Of a stretch of DNA of 53,424 nt, positions 16,626 through 25,635 are shown in pieces (the stretch's first letter is position 1; every line of letters begins with the position of its first letter). The notes under the pieces were generated by a model, which was not told the DNA's origin, made no database searches, and worked only from the letters and a program-made list of their open reading frames with translations. Origin of the DNA: Streptomyces capoamus. Lineage in GTDB: Bacteria; Actinomycetota; Actinomycetes; Streptomycetales; Streptomycetaceae. Where the stretch lies: contig NZ_BNBF01000003.1 in the NCBI RefSeq assembly GCF_014654935.1, forward strand, positions 298,656-352,079, read 5' to 3'. The position numbers and the translations under genes were made by a program.

Positions 16626-17360
16626 TCAGTGGACCGGCGTCCACAGACCGCAGTTGTCCGAGGTGAACGTGCTGTCGGAGGCACCGATGACGACCGTGAT
16701 CCGCCGAGCCGCCGTGACCAGGCCGTTGTCGATCACGTCCCCATTGGCGGCGGTGCGTTCCCAGTAGCAGTCGGCTATGTCACCGGCGGTGCGGTAGGTG
16801 CCCGGGGGTATCTGGTCGGGCGCGGTACCGATGTCGTAGGTGTCGTCCGTGATCCAGCGGTCGTAGTGGCCGGACAGGCTCGCTTCCACGGCCTTGGTCC
16901 ATTTAGGGCAGAGCGCCGGTACGCCCGCGCGCAGCGCGTCCGCACCGGAGTCCTCGGACGCCGCGCGCATCGCAAGGGCCTGCGGCACGCTCTCGCCCGC
17001 CAGGTCGGGCCGGCTGTCCGTCTCCTGGGCCATGTCGCAGGCGTCCCGCGTGAACTCCGACGCCGACGAACCCGACAGCTCCCACTTCCTCGACCGCCCG
17101 AGGGCGTCGAGCCGTTGCGCCGGTGTCTTGCGGACAGGCGCGGTGACGCGGGGGGACGGCGAACGCTTCGGGACGGGGGCGGACGGCGGGGCGGTCGACG
17201 CCGTGCGGGCCGGCGCCTGTGCGGCCGTGGCGGTGTCGTCACCGGACGGCTCGCCGAGGGCGATGACCAGCGTGCTGACGCATACGACGGCGAGCAGGGT
17301 GCCGACACGGCGCCCACGACCGGGCGGCGGGAAGGACATCGGGAAGGACATGCGGAACAC
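16626..17360 (-). CDS. Secreted or membrane-anchored protein of unknown function
   Basis: A 244-residue protein. A basic N-terminus and one hydrophobic segment (VGTLLAVVCVSTLVIALG, about residues 19-36) make a signal anchor. It is followed by an Ala/Pro/Thr-rich stalk and a C-terminal globular domain containing PPGTYRTAGDIADCYWERT and DNCGLWTPVH. The last domain recurs at the C-terminus of many Streptomyces secreted proteins (recalled), with two cysteines that may form a disulfide. The start is GTG at 17358-17360 with GGAG 5 nt upstream. It follows the SHOCT gene direction with a 73-bp gap. Confidence 0.65.
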   Translation of the reverse strand: MFRMSFPMSFPPPGRGRRVGTLLAVVCVSTLVIALGEPSGDDTATAAQAPARTASTAPPSAPVPKRSPSPRVTAPVRKTPAQRLDALGRSRKWELSGSSASEFTRDACDMAQETDSRPDLAGESVPQALAMRAASEDSGADALRAGVPALCPKWTKAVEASLSGHYDRWITDDTYDIGTAPDQIPPGTYRTAGDIADCYWERTAANGDVIDNGLVTAARRITVVIGASDSTFTSDNCGLWTPVH

Positions 17361-17519
17361 ATGAGCTCCAGGGGGCTGCGGCCGGGCTGTCGCGTGGCCC
17401 GGTCCGGAAGGCGGCGGTCGGTTCGGGGTGCGGTGTGGGTGCCCGACCGTTCAGGGCTCGCAGGCCGGTCGAACGGGAGCGGGGCGTCCGTCAGAGGGGT
17501 GGCCGTCGGGCTGAGGCCG

Positions 17520-18011
17520 TCACTCCGCTTCGGACGCCGCTACGACGGGCAGCGGGTCGCCGTCCTCAGCCGCGGGGACTTTGTCCTCGCCCGCCGGCCT
17601 CCTGCCCGGGCCAGCCGTGGCGGTGGTCCTTGCGTAGTCGTCCCACCAGGGCACGTACGCGACGGCCGCCGCACTGCCCGCAGCGACCAGCAGGGCGACG
17701 ATCGCGGTCGGCCACCCCTTCAGCAGCACGACGAGCGGTGCTGCGGCGGCGAGCGCCGTGGCCACCGCCGTGGTCCAGGCCTCGAGCTGACGGGACGGCA
17801 CGAAGGGCCGTTCCTCCCGCCACGCACACACGATTGCGTACGCGGCACCGGGGACCGCCACCGCGCACCCGGCGAACCAGGCCCAACGCCACTCGGCGAC
17901 GACCCAGAGGACTGCCTGGTACACCAGCCAGCAGACCGCACCGACGAGGACGAGACCGAGCAGCACGGCGCATCCCAGCTCCGTGTCGCTGCGGTTGTCA
18001 GATCGAGCCAT
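17520..18011 (-). CDS. Small integral membrane protein, unknown function
   Basis: A 163-residue protein with four to five hydrophobic segments (first AVLLGLVLVGAVCWLVYQAVLWVV; last AIVALLVAAGSAAAVAYVPW) and a hydrophilic C-terminal tail. The ATG at 18009-18011 follows GAGGGAAC. No family recognised. The gene stands alone with its own plausible promoter (TATACT at 18064-18069 reading leftward). Confidence 0.6.
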   Translation of the reverse strand: MARSDNRSDTELGCAVLLGLVLVGAVCWLVYQAVLWVVAEWRWAWFAGCAVAVPGAAYAIVCAWREERPFVPSRQLEAWTTAVATALAAAAPLVVLLKGWPTAIVALLVAAGSAAAVAYVPWWDDYARTTATAGPGRRPAGEDKVPAAEDGDPLPVVAASEAE

Positions 18012-18063
18012 GTTCCCTCATGTTCCAGACATCTGAGTCGGCTGCTCTTGACAGCGCGATCGG

Positions 18064-18086
18064 AGTATAGATGTGGCGACCATGTA
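18064..18086 (-). promoter_or_regulatory. Possible promoter for the 17520-18011 membrane protein
   Basis: On the minus strand TATACT (18064-18069) is a near-perfect -10 hexamer about 55 bp before the ATG. A weak -35 candidate, TTCCTT, lies 17 bp upstream. The AT-rich composition stands out against the local GC-rich background. Confidence 0.4.
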
Positions 18087-18413
18087 AAGGAATGGGGGTC
18101 GTGCTCTGAAGTCGGGCGGACGTGCGGCCGGCCGACGCCTCGGGCGCGCAGTACGCCGTGGCTGTCCGGCAGGACGGCGCAGCACGGGGGCGTTCGACGA
18201 GGTCCACGGTCAGGGCAGTGGCGGCCTTCGCGCCGGCCGGAGGACCGCGCCGACGTCGGGGGCCAGTTCCGGCCGGACGATCAGCACGGCGCGCGGCTGG
18301 ATGACAGCAGTTGGCCCCAACTGCTGCTGCTTCACAGGCCGTTGACGAGTGCCCCGGACGGGGCTCCAATGAAACGGCACACGCTCGCCGAACCTGTGGG
18401 GGAGGGGGACTTT
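18087..18413. other. Intergenic stretch without a recognised gene
   Basis: About 330 bp between divergent genes. It should hold the promoter of the gene at 18414, but no clear hexamers, repeats or small gene were recognised. Frames that cross it are GC-driven shadows. Confidence 0.3.
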
Positions 18414-19073
18414 GTGAGCGAGTTGCAGATCTACTGGGTGTTGTGCGCCGCCGTGGCGGTCGGCGCGGTGCTGACGCCGATGCTGCGCCCGCACGGCCGG
18501 GTCAAGCCCTCTCACGCCGTGGGGTTCGCCTTGCTGGCCTCGTCGGCCATGCCGCAACTCGTGGACTCGGGGCGGGGCTGGGCCGTCGCCGGATGGGTCT
18601 CGCTCGGTTGGTGGTTGCTGCGCGTCGTGGTGCCCCTGCTCGTCAATTCCCTGGGCGACCGGATCGTCGTCCCGATCATCGCGCGGCGCCTGACACCTGA
18701 GCAGGTGCGGGAGTACGCGCTCGCCTCACTTCCGGCTGCCTGCCGGGTACTGCTGGGCGTCTGGCCCAATCGGATGATCGGTCTCACGTTCCACACGCCG
18801 ACCCGCCGTCGCTTCCAACGGCCGGTTCTGCTGCGCTCCGGCTGCCAGCTCTGCTTCGTTGAATGGATGGTACGCGCGACGCTGGAACAGGCGGTTGCGG
18901 AGGAAACGATACGCACCTACCGCAAGCATCTGGCCGCGGGCGTGAACCGTCTGCTGGTCCTCACCCGCGAGGATGTCACCGCCCCTTGGAGTGCTTCGGT
19001 CGAGGAGGTCAGCGGTGTCCAAGCGGCCCCCAAGGTCGACTGCCCGGCGCACCTCCCCGAGTCCGTCTCCTAG
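18414..19073 (+). CDS. Membrane-associated protein, unknown function
   Basis: A 219-residue protein starting at GTG 18414 right after a strong GGAGG-rich site (18401-18410). The N-terminal half has three hydrophobic segments (IYWVLCAAVAVGAVLTPML; AVGFALLASSAMPQLV; WAVAGWVSLGWWLLRVVVPLLV). The remainder is soluble and helical with several Arg/Cys residues (LRSGCQLCFVEWMVRATLEQ) and probably cytoplasmic. No family recognised. The open frame extends far upstream but only this start has a ribosome site. Confidence 0.55.
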   Translation: MSELQIYWVLCAAVAVGAVLTPMLRPHGRVKPSHAVGFALLASSAMPQLVDSGRGWAVAGWVSLGWWLLRVVVPLLVNSLGDRIVVPIIARRLTPEQVREYALASLPAACRVLLGVWPNRMIGLTFHTPTRRRFQRPVLLRSGCQLCFVEWMVRATLEQAVAEETIRTYRKHLAAGVNRLLVLTREDVTAPWSASVEEVSGVQAAPKVDCPAHLPESVS

Positions 19074-19327
19074 TCGATGACGCAGCGCCCGGCGGGCGTC
19101 GAGCACCGAGCGACGGCAGCCGCCTCCAGGGGTGCGGCCGCCCACCCCGGGGGGTGACACGGGCGGTCGTGCGGCGCAGGAACGCCCGTGTCGGCGCAGC
19201 ACTCCGGGTGGATCCGACCTCACTCGGTCCGCCTGCCGGCCCCTGCCCGTGCGGCCCTCATGGCCGTGCACAGAACGGGGTGGGCCCGCGATGACGACGG
19301 AGCGGACCCGTCGAGTCGCTCGCGAGG

Positions 19328-19642
19328 TCAGTACTCGAGGTACGGCCAGCCGGTCGTCCTGCCGGCCCGCTGGCTGGGCACGTGGTGCGCCCTCCCGGGC
19401 TGCCGGGCGTCCGAACGGCCTGGTCGCACCTCGATCACCGGCGGACGGCGGCGCGCACCACCATGCTCACCCCAGTACAGGACACTCCCGACGGCCAGGG
19501 CGAAGCCGATGCCCGCGCCCACCAAAGCGCCGAAGAAGCCACCCGAGGCGAAACCCAGTACAGCTCCGGTGAGCAACCCCACCAGCGAGAAACGGATGCA
19601 GTACCTGCGAATCCTCTCGTCCACAAAATCACCGCCTTTCAC
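19328..19642 (-). CDS. Small glycine-zipper-like membrane protein
   Basis: A 104-residue protein with two closely spaced hydrophobic helices rich in small residues (FSLVGLLTGAVLGFASGGFFGALVGAGIGFALAVGSVLYW, described here in two parts: residues ~18-35 and ~36-57). The GxxxG spacing suggests helix packing. A basic hydrophilic tail follows. GTG at 19640-19642 (GAGGG 4 nt upstream) is used; a second GTG at 19622-19624 is a possible start giving 98 residues. Function unknown. Confidence 0.5.
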   Translation of the reverse strand: MKGGDFVDERIRRYCIRFSLVGLLTGAVLGFASGGFFGALVGAGIGFALAVGSVLYWGEHGGARRRPPVIEVRPGRSDARQPGRAHHVPSQRAGRTTGWPYLEY

Positions 19643-20077
19643 AGAGCCCTCTGCCCCGCCTCACAGCGACTAACCGGCGAATCGTCACATAGGGTGAATG
19701 GCGGCTTTCGTGTCCCTACGGTGGGGCACCTGTTCTGGCCGTTGCGCTCGAGGCGTGCTTCGTTCCGCTTGGCTGTCGACCGTCGACCAGCAGTCAGCTC
19801 GTGGCCCCCTTTTGACGTGCCCTTGGGTATTCCTTTCCCGGTGATTTTCGGACACGCGGCCGCGAACTTAGCGAAAAATCGGTGTCGGAAGATCGAGATC
19901 GTGACTAAGTTGACGTCCGCGTTTCAAACGTTTGTGCGGACATGGGGGGCGTGTGTGCCCCGCCGCCGCATGTCCGCAACCGACCTGGATCGCTCTACCG
20001 GTGGTGCACCGGTAGTCGGCGCTCGACCGGCGCCGTCGATCCACTCTTGTGGTATTTCAACGGGGAGTTGGCGAAAC
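19643..20077. other. AT-richer leader region with nested inverted repeats
   Basis: About 435 bp upstream of a secreted-protein gene, clearly less GC-rich than its surroundings from about 19830 to 19935. It holds GTCCGC (19915-19920) paired with GCGGAC (19936-19941), enclosing the perfect palindrome CAAACGTTTG (19925-19934). AACTTAG and CTAAGTT also form a wide inverted pair around 19865-19910. It looks like a promoter/operator region or a long structured 5' leader. No convincing gene. Confidence 0.4.
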
Positions 20078-20593
20078 ATGTTCAATCTCAGGGCAGGCCT
20101 GCGTGCCGTCACCGCTGCCGCGATGCTGACCTTGGGGGTGCTGGCCGTACCGCAGGCGGTGGCCGCCGACCAGCCTGCCGTCGCGGTCGCGAAGTCAGCC
20201 GACGCGTCCACCCGGGCGTTGGTCAGGGCCGACCCTCAGGCCGCGGCGGCAGCGGCCACCGTGTGCGGGTCCGGATACACGCTGTTCCGAGCGGTGCCGC
20301 TGCCCGAGGGCACGGACCCCAACCAGCGGCTGGCCACGCTCTTCTCCTACCAGAACGGAAGCAAGGGCTGCGCCATCCTGGACAACAACCTCGGCGTGTC
20401 GCGGTACATGTACCTGCACGTGTGCAAGGTGGACGGCACCGGTTGCGCCACGGACTCCGGAAGCTTCACCGAGTACGCCGGCCCCGTCTACGTCTCCGCA
20501 TCGCTCTGCGCGCCCGTGACGGCGAAGATGGGCAAGAGTTCGAGCAGCCTGTTCTTCACCTTCAAGACCGACTACATGTTCACCTGTGGCTGA
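20078..20593 (+). CDS. Small secreted protein, unknown function
   Basis: A 171-residue protein with a clear Sec signal peptide (MFNLRAGLRAVTAAAMLTLGVLAVPQAVAA, AVA-A cleavage near residue 30). The mature domain contains six cysteines (CGSG, KGCAI, HVCKVD, GCATD, SLCAPV, FTCG) suggesting three disulfides. Beta-strand-like spacing is visible. ATG 20078 is chosen because the signal peptide begins there. The next gene overlaps its end by eight bases, so the two are probably cotranscribed. Confidence 0.65.
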   Translation: MFNLRAGLRAVTAAAMLTLGVLAVPQAVAADQPAVAVAKSADASTRALVRADPQAAAAAATVCGSGYTLFRAVPLPEGTDPNQRLATLFSYQNGSKGCAILDNNLGVSRYMYLHVCKVDGTGCATDSGSFTEYAGPVYVSASLCAPVTAKMGKSSSSLFFTFKTDYMFTCG

Positions 20594-21200
20594 CAGCCTG
20601 TCCGGCACGGCCCGGGCCTCCGCGCGCTCCCTGTTGGTGATCCTAGTGGCGGGGCCCCTGGCTCTCACTGCCTGCGGCACCCGGACGAGCACACAGCATC
20701 ACCCGTCCTCCCCGCCACGGCCCTCATCGGTAGCTGCCGGCGCGGCCTCCGAGCCGTCGCACGGGGACCGTGATCCGGGCAAGGCAGCACAGGAGGCGGC
20801 CGCCCAGCGCGCGGCCGCCGCCCCCAGTGGTGATCCCGTCCACCCGACGAACACCGCTGTCCCCGATCCCAAGGACTACGGGTTCGGGAAGGCCGCTGCC
20901 ACGGCCTCGCACGGTGAGGTCATCGCGTACACACCCCGCATGGAGTCGGGGCGGCTCGTCGTACCGCTGACCATCCACAACGGCAGTGACAAGCGGGCGG
21001 CCTATGCCGTCACGGTGACGGTCGTGGGCGGCGAGAAGAAGTCTCCGTTCTCGGTGACCGCGAAGGCCGACAACGTCTGGCCGGGCACGACATGGCCGAC
21101 TCGGGCGGACATCACGGCCTCCGGCTCCAAAGCGGGAGCGATCGGCTCGGAGATCAGCCTACGGGTCGTCACTTACGACCCCTTCGGTGACACCCGCTGA
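20586..21200 (+). CDS. Putative lipoprotein with a beta-sandwich C-terminal domain
   Basis: A 204-residue protein with a lipoprotein signal (LLVILVAGPLALTAC, lipobox LTAC, lipidated Cys about residue 30). A disordered, Ala/Pro/Ser-rich stretch follows, and then a domain of about 100 residues (VIAYTPRMESGRLVVPLTIHNGS to SLRVVTYDPFGD) with the alternating pattern of an immunoglobulin-like or DUF4352-type sandwich. The start is GTG 20586, overlapping the upstream gene by 8 bp. Anchored at the outer face of the membrane; ligand unknown. Confidence 0.6.
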   Translation: MADSLSGTARASARSLLVILVAGPLALTACGTRTSTQHHPSSPPRPSSVAAGAASEPSHGDRDPGKAAQEAAAQRAAAAPSGDPVHPTNTAVPDPKDYGFGKAAATASHGEVIAYTPRMESGRLVVPLTIHNGSDKRAAYAVTVTVVGGEKKSPFSVTAKADNVWPGTTWPTRADITASGSKAGAIGSEISLRVVTYDPFGDTR

Positions 21201-21301
21201 CCCGGGCGACTCCTCCAAGACCGTGATCGGCCGGTGAACCGGCGCGAACACGGCACCTGCGGGCCTGACTTGCTCAAGCCGGGCCTGCTCGCCACTGCCA
21301 T

Positions 21302-21360
21302 CCACCCCCTTCGGCCTCTCGCCGCAGGGGGTGGCTGAGCCCTGCCGTGACCAGGCAGGG
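21302..21360 (+). terminator. Double hairpin between the lipoprotein gene and the giant secreted protein
   Basis: Two perfect hairpins follow each other: CCACCCCCT (21302-21310) with AGGGGGTGG (21326-21334), and CCCTGCC (21340-21346) with GGCAGGG (21354-21360). The first is a likely terminator for the gene ending at 21200. The second lies only about 30 bp before the next start codon, so it may instead be a leader structure for that gene. Confidence 0.5.
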
Positions 21361-21392
21361 AACGTCTCGACAAGAAACGGGGAAGTTTTCTC

Positions 21393-24300
21393 TTGAGGCG
21401 CATGAAACGCACGAGACGCGTGAGACGCAGAAACAGAGTGCACCTGCCCATAGCGGCCCTGGCCGGCTGCGCGGCCCTGACCGGCGGGCTGTTGCAGGCA
21501 GCGCCCGCCGTAGCCGCGGCGACACCCGGCCCCGGCCACGTCGCCGGCGCACACGCCCCGCAGGGCCCTCCCGGCCGTGTGGCGCATCCGGACAGGACGC
21601 TCGGCGACGGCTGGAAGGCGTCCACGGACCGAGCGGTGACCGGGGCGGCCGACACCGGCGGTTTCAAGATCCTTGCGGCCGACAGCAGCCAGGCGTACGC
21701 GTGGAAGACGGCAGCCGAACTGTCCGAGCCGGGTCTGACAGCGGACTCGTGGATCGGCAACCAGTGTGTGATGGACCGCGACCACGTCGCGGCCGTGTAC
21801 GCGCCGCGCGCTTTCACGAACAAGCCGGACCTGATGCAGGGCGGGGCGTTCGCCGCCATCGTCGACACGTCCACCGGGCACGTGAAGAAGCTGCCGTTCA
21901 CGGTGTCGCTGGCCTACTTCGACCCGTCGTGCAACACCCGGACGCACACAGCCGCGTTCACCGCGTTCCGGGACGTCAACGACCCGGCCCTGACGAAGAC
22001 CCGGGTGGTGACCGTCGACACGGCCGGGAAGTCCCTGGGCCGGGCGGCCCTCAAGGGCGAGATCACCAGCGCCGTACCGGTCGAGGACGGGACCGTGGCG
22101 GCGCGGGGCCACAACCTGGTGCACATCGACCGGGCGGGCAAGGTGAAGGACCTCGTCACCGCGGACAGCGTCCCGTTCGACATCCGTCCCGCGCGGAACG
22201 GCGACATCGCCTTCGTCGACCGCAAGGACACCAGGACGTCCCAGGCGAAGGTGTGGTCCGGGCACGGCAGGCCGGCCCTGGTCGCCACCGGGAAGCTGGG
22301 CGACCTCGACCTGATGCCGGGCGAGGCGGGCCGGGTGTTCCTCACCGGCCACCCCAAGGGCGCCCCGAGCGTGAAGGGCACCGGGATCACCCGGATCGAC
22401 GCCCCCGCCGACACGGACATCTCCACCCGTGGCCGTCTCGCCGTCGAACCGGTCCTCACACCGGGGATCCGCGCGGGTCTGGCGCACATCAAGGGCGCGG
22501 GCAAGGGGTTCACCAAGAACGAACCCGCTCCCCAGGACACCAGGCCGACCCCGGAGACGGTGGACACGGACCAGCCCGTGACCGTCACCAGCACGGCCAC
22601 CACCACCGGTGAGAAGGTCACCCAGTCGGTCGCGGACACGACGGCACCGAGCGGCAAGAACCCCAGCCCCGCCCTCCCCGCATCCGCCGGGAGGGGCAAG
22701 GGCAACTCGGTGGCGCAGGTCAACGACCCCAACACGGCTGTGGACCCGCGGGACACCGACCGCATCTGCGCCATCTCCCGCAACGACGTGAATGCGCAGG
22801 CGCTGCAGCCGACGCCGAACCAGGTCGAGTGGGCCGTCGACATGGCCGTACGGGGCCAGTTGCGCTCCCAGTACCTGCGGCAGGGCGGCTACCGCAGCCA
22901 GACCGGCCTGGGCACGATCGACCCCCAGGGCCTGTTCCCGGTGCCGAAGCTCGCGGGCGGTGACGGCAAGGGCCGGATCCCGGCGAACGTGCTGCTCGGC
23001 ATCATGGCGCAGGAGTCCAACCTGTGGCAGGCCGAAGGCGGTTCGATACCCGGCCAGATGGGCAACCCCCTGGCTGCGATGGACGGTTACTATGGCCGCA
23101 AGGCCGTGGAGGACGACCCCGACGCCTACTGGAAGATCCACTGGGACAAGTCCGACTGCGGTTACGGCGTCGGACAGGTCACCGACGGCATGCGTCTGGC
23201 GGGCCATGAGAAGACGGACGACAACGGGCACAAGGAGACGGCCCTGTCCCCGGGCCTGCAGAAGGCCGTGGCCGTCGACTACGCCACGAACATCGCCGCC
23301 GCGATGCAGATCCTGGCCGACAAGTGGAACGAGGTCCACGCCGCCGGTCAGACGGTCACCGTCAACAACGACGACCCGTCCATGGTCGAGAACTGGTTCA
23401 CCGCGGTGTGGAACTACAACCTCGGCTTCAACCCGGGCGCGGACGCGGGCAAGAACGCCGGCCACTGGGGCCTGGGCTGGTACAACAACCCGGCCAACCC
23501 GCTCTACAAGAAGAGCTGGGGCCACCCGTTCATGGACACCGACGTGGACGGCCCGACCGCGAACAAGGACGCCGCGCACCCGCAGGACTGGCCCTACGAG
23601 GAGAAGGTGATGGGCTGGGCCGCCTGGTCCATGGACACCGGCTTCTCCTACGGCACCGACGGCAAGCAGGACTGGCTCGGCGACTCCGGGTACAACACGG
23701 CGGGTTTCCAGCCCGCCTGGTGGACGAGCAAGGACTACCGCAGCCACGTCTCCCCGCCGCTGGACGCGTTCTGCAACACGAAGAACAACTGTGATCCGAA
23801 CGTTCCGCCGAACTGCCCCAACAAGGAGTGCTACACGCAGTACTGGTGGAACCAGCCCAACGTGACCTGGAAGCCCCTGTGTCCCACCACCTGCGGGCAC
23901 GAGAACATCAAGTACCAGTCGCTGATCTCGGAACCGGGGCAGGGGCATCGTCTGCACGACGGCACCCCGGTCTGCACCGGAGCCCCCTCCGGGGCGAAGG
24001 TCGTGGCCTCGGTACCGAACGGCACACCGACGTGGTCCGACTGCGGCAGTACCAGTTCCGCGGGAACCTTCGGCTTCCGCTTCTTCCCTGACTCCGACGG
24101 CTACTACGAGGGCAAGGAGGACCTGCACCAGGTCGGCGGCGGATACGGCGGTCACTACTGGTACGCCCACACCCGCAACGCGGACCACCTCGGCGGCGAC
24201 GGCGGCCGGATGGCCATCAACGGCGTCTGGACCCTCGGGCAGGACCTCGGCTGGGCGCGTGTCCTGGTGCACCTGCCCGACACCGGCGCGCAGACGAGGC

Positions 24301-25526
24301 AGGCGAAGTACCACGTCCTCAACAGCGACAGCAAGAGCCCCGATCGGTCCGTGCAGCAGCGTGCCGGGCGCTGGGTGAGTCTGGGCGCGTTCCACTTCAC
24401 GGGACGGCCGGCGGTCATGCTGTCGAACGTCACCGACGACGGCACGGCCGACGAGGACATCGCCTGGGGCTCGGTCGCCTTCCAGCCGCTTCCGGGCAAG
24501 CCGAAGAACGCGGTCGTCGCGATGGGTGACTCCTACTCCTCGGGCGAGGGTGCCTCGGAGGGCGACCGGGACTACTACCCGGAGACCAACTACCGCAGCA
24601 AGCTGGACGACAACGCCCGCAACGCCTGCCACCGGTCCACCCAGGCGTGGTCGCGTCAGGCCGCGCTGCCCGGTGCGTCGAAGTCGATCGGTCAGCTGGA
24701 CGACGCGCTCGACCCGAGCATGGACTACCACCTGATCGCGTGCTCGGGTGCGCGCACCTACAACGTCCTGCCCAAGAAGGTGGACGACAGCGCCCTGTCG
24801 GCGGGCGAGAGCCAGAACGGCGAGGAACCCCAGCTCGACAAGGGGTACCTGGACCAGAACACCACCCTCGTCACCATCTCCATCGGCGGCAACGACTCCC
24901 GGTTCTCCCAGATCGTCCAGAAGTGCCTGCTGTCCATCGGCAACGGCAGCTGCCAAGGCGAGACGTTCGACAAGACGGACGACAGTGTGAAGGGCCGGGA
25001 CAAGCAGTTCGTCGGGCAGCCGCTGGAGACGGCCGTTCCGGGCCTCGTCAACCAGGTGGTCCGGCAGGACATCACACGGGTCCTGAGGGAGATCCACAAG
25101 AGGGCCCAGAATGCGAAGATCGTCCTCATGGGGTACCCGCCCCTGATCTCCGACAAGGGATCATGCCTGAACATCGGCTTCAGCGGCATGGCCATCGGCC
25201 TGTCCGAGGCATCCGCGGCCTGGCTCGACGACACCGCCGACACCTTGGCGACGGCGATGCAGGGCGCGGCCGACGACGCCAAGGCCACGGGGATCAACGT
25301 GTGGTTCTCCAACCCGAAGAGCGACTTCGCGGGCAAGGGCGTGTGCGGCAACCCGGAGCAGGTCCACGGCCTCGTCAAGACGCTGGTCGCCTCCGACGAG
25401 CCGATCAAGGACTGGCCGCTCATCAGCAAGTACGGCCTGTCGGCCCAGTCGTTCCACCCGAAGATCGGAGGCGCGCGCCTGTACGCGAACGCTCTCCAGC
25501 GGACGATGGCAGGCATGGGCCTGTAA
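21393..25526 (+). CDS. Giant secreted multimodular protein: lytic transglycosylase-like, golvesin-like and SGNH hydrolase
   Basis: A 1377-residue exoprotein. A very basic N-terminus (RRMKRTRRVRRRNR) and hydrophobic core form a signal peptide (cleavage about residue 43). Residues ~60-400 look like a beta-propeller-like region. At 532-545, NVLLGIMAQESNLWQA carries a putative catalytic E541 in a lysozyme/lytic-transglycosylase-like fold, extending to about 700. Residues ~890-1035 (FGFRFFPDSDGYYEG to WGSVAFQPL) resemble the golvesin C-terminal domain. From 1044, an SGNH esterase follows with GDSYSSGEG (S1047), a GGNDS block and SFHP (H1355). The combination suggests an enzyme acting on cell wall or acylated extracellular polymer. 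The start is TTG 21393 or ATG 21402. It is followed by a strong terminator. Confidence 0.8.
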   Translation: MRRMKRTRRVRRRNRVHLPIAALAGCAALTGGLLQAAPAVAAATPGPGHVAGAHAPQGPPGRVAHPDRTLGDGWKASTDRAVTGAADTGGFKILAADSSQAYAWKTAAELSEPGLTADSWIGNQCVMDRDHVAAVYAPRAFTNKPDLMQGGAFAAIVDTSTGHVKKLPFTVSLAYFDPSCNTRTHTAAFTAFRDVNDPALTKTRVVTVDTAGKSLGRAALKGEITSAVPVEDGTVAARGHNLVHIDRAGKVKDLVTADSVPFDIRPARNGDIAFVDRKDTRTSQAKVWSGHGRPALVATGKLGDLDLMPGEAGRVFLTGHPKGAPSVKGTGITRIDAPADTDISTRGRLAVEPVLTPGIRAGLAHIKGAGKGFTKNEPAPQDTRPTPETVDTDQPVTVTSTATTTGEKVTQSVADTTAPSGKNPSPALPASAGRGKGNSVAQVNDPNTAVDPRDTDRICAISRNDVNAQALQPTPNQVEWAVDMAVRGQLRSQYLRQGGYRSQTGLGTIDPQGLFPVPKLAGGDGKGRIPANVLLGIMAQESNLWQAEGGSIPGQMGNPLAAMDGYYGRKAVEDDPDAYWKIHWDKSDCGYGVGQVTDGMRLAGHEKTDDNGHKETALSPGLQKAVAVDYATNIAAAMQILADKWNEVHAAGQTVTVNNDDPSMVENWFTAVWNYNLGFNPGADAGKNAGHWGLGWYNNPANPLYKKSWGHPFMDTDVDGPTANKDAAHPQDWPYEEKVMGWAAWSMDTGFSYGTDGKQDWLGDSGYNTAGFQPAWWTSKDYRSHVSPPLDAFCNTKNNCDPNVPPNCPNKECYTQYWWNQPNVTWKPLCPTTCGHENIKYQSLISEPGQGHRLHDGTPVCTGAPSGAKVVASVPNGTPTWSDCGSTSSAGTFGFRFFPDSDGYYEGKEDLHQVGGGYGGHYWYAHTRNADHLGGDGGRMAINGVWTLGQDLGWARVLVHLPDTGAQTRQAKYHVLNSDSKSPDRSVQQRAGRWVSLGAFHFTGRPAVMLSNVTDDGTADEDIAWGSVAFQPLPGKPKNAVVAMGDSYSSGEGASEGDRDYYPETNYRSKLDDNARNACHRSTQAWSRQAALPGASKSIGQLDDALDPSMDYHLIACSGARTYNVLPKKVDDSALSAGESQNGEEPQLDKGYLDQNTTLVTISIGGNDSRFSQIVQKCLLSIGNGSCQGETFDKTDDSVKGRDKQFVGQPLETAVPGLVNQVVRQDITRVLREIHKRAQNAKIVLMGYPPLISDKGSCLNIGFSGMAIGLSEASAAWLDDTADTLATAMQGAADDAKATGINVWFSNPKSDFAGKGVCGNPEQVHGLVKTLVASDEPIKDWPLISKYGLSAQSFHPKIGGARLYANALQRTMAGMGL

Positions 25527-25531
25527 CCGTC

Positions 25532-25547
25532 TGAGTACGTGTACTCA
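25532..25547. repeat. Perfect 16-bp palindrome after the giant gene
   Basis: TGAGTAC-GT-GTACTCA at 25532-25547 is a perfect inverted repeat with a 2-bp centre, 5 bp after the stop codon and just before the terminator hairpin. It could be part of the 3' end structure or an operator for the next gene (start 25636). Confidence 0.5.
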
Positions 25548-25548
25548 T

Positions 25549-25592
25549 GCCCGGCCCGGCCGTCCTGGTGGATAGTGACGGCCGGGCCGGGC
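25549..25592 (+). terminator. Strong intrinsic terminator of the giant secreted-protein gene
   Basis: A perfect 16-bp stem: GCCCGGCCCGGCCGTC at 25549-25564 pairs with GACGGCCGGGCCGGGC at 25577-25592 around a 12-nt loop, 22 bp after the stop codon. Confidence 0.9.
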
Positions 25593-25635
25593 GTATGACG
25601 AGGGAGAGGCGAGTGCCGATGAGAGACGGACGAGC

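Noticed and set aside
16488-18413. Long upstream extension of the 18414-19073 gene
   Set aside because: The frame is open by GC bias over antisense of two other genes; only GTG 18414 has a ribosome site and begins a plausible membrane protein.
21159-25097. 1312-codon open frame on the minus strand
   Set aside because: It is antisense to the giant secreted protein. Its sequence is Val/Arg/Gly/Leu-rich without any domain, and arises from the third-position GC bias of the real gene.
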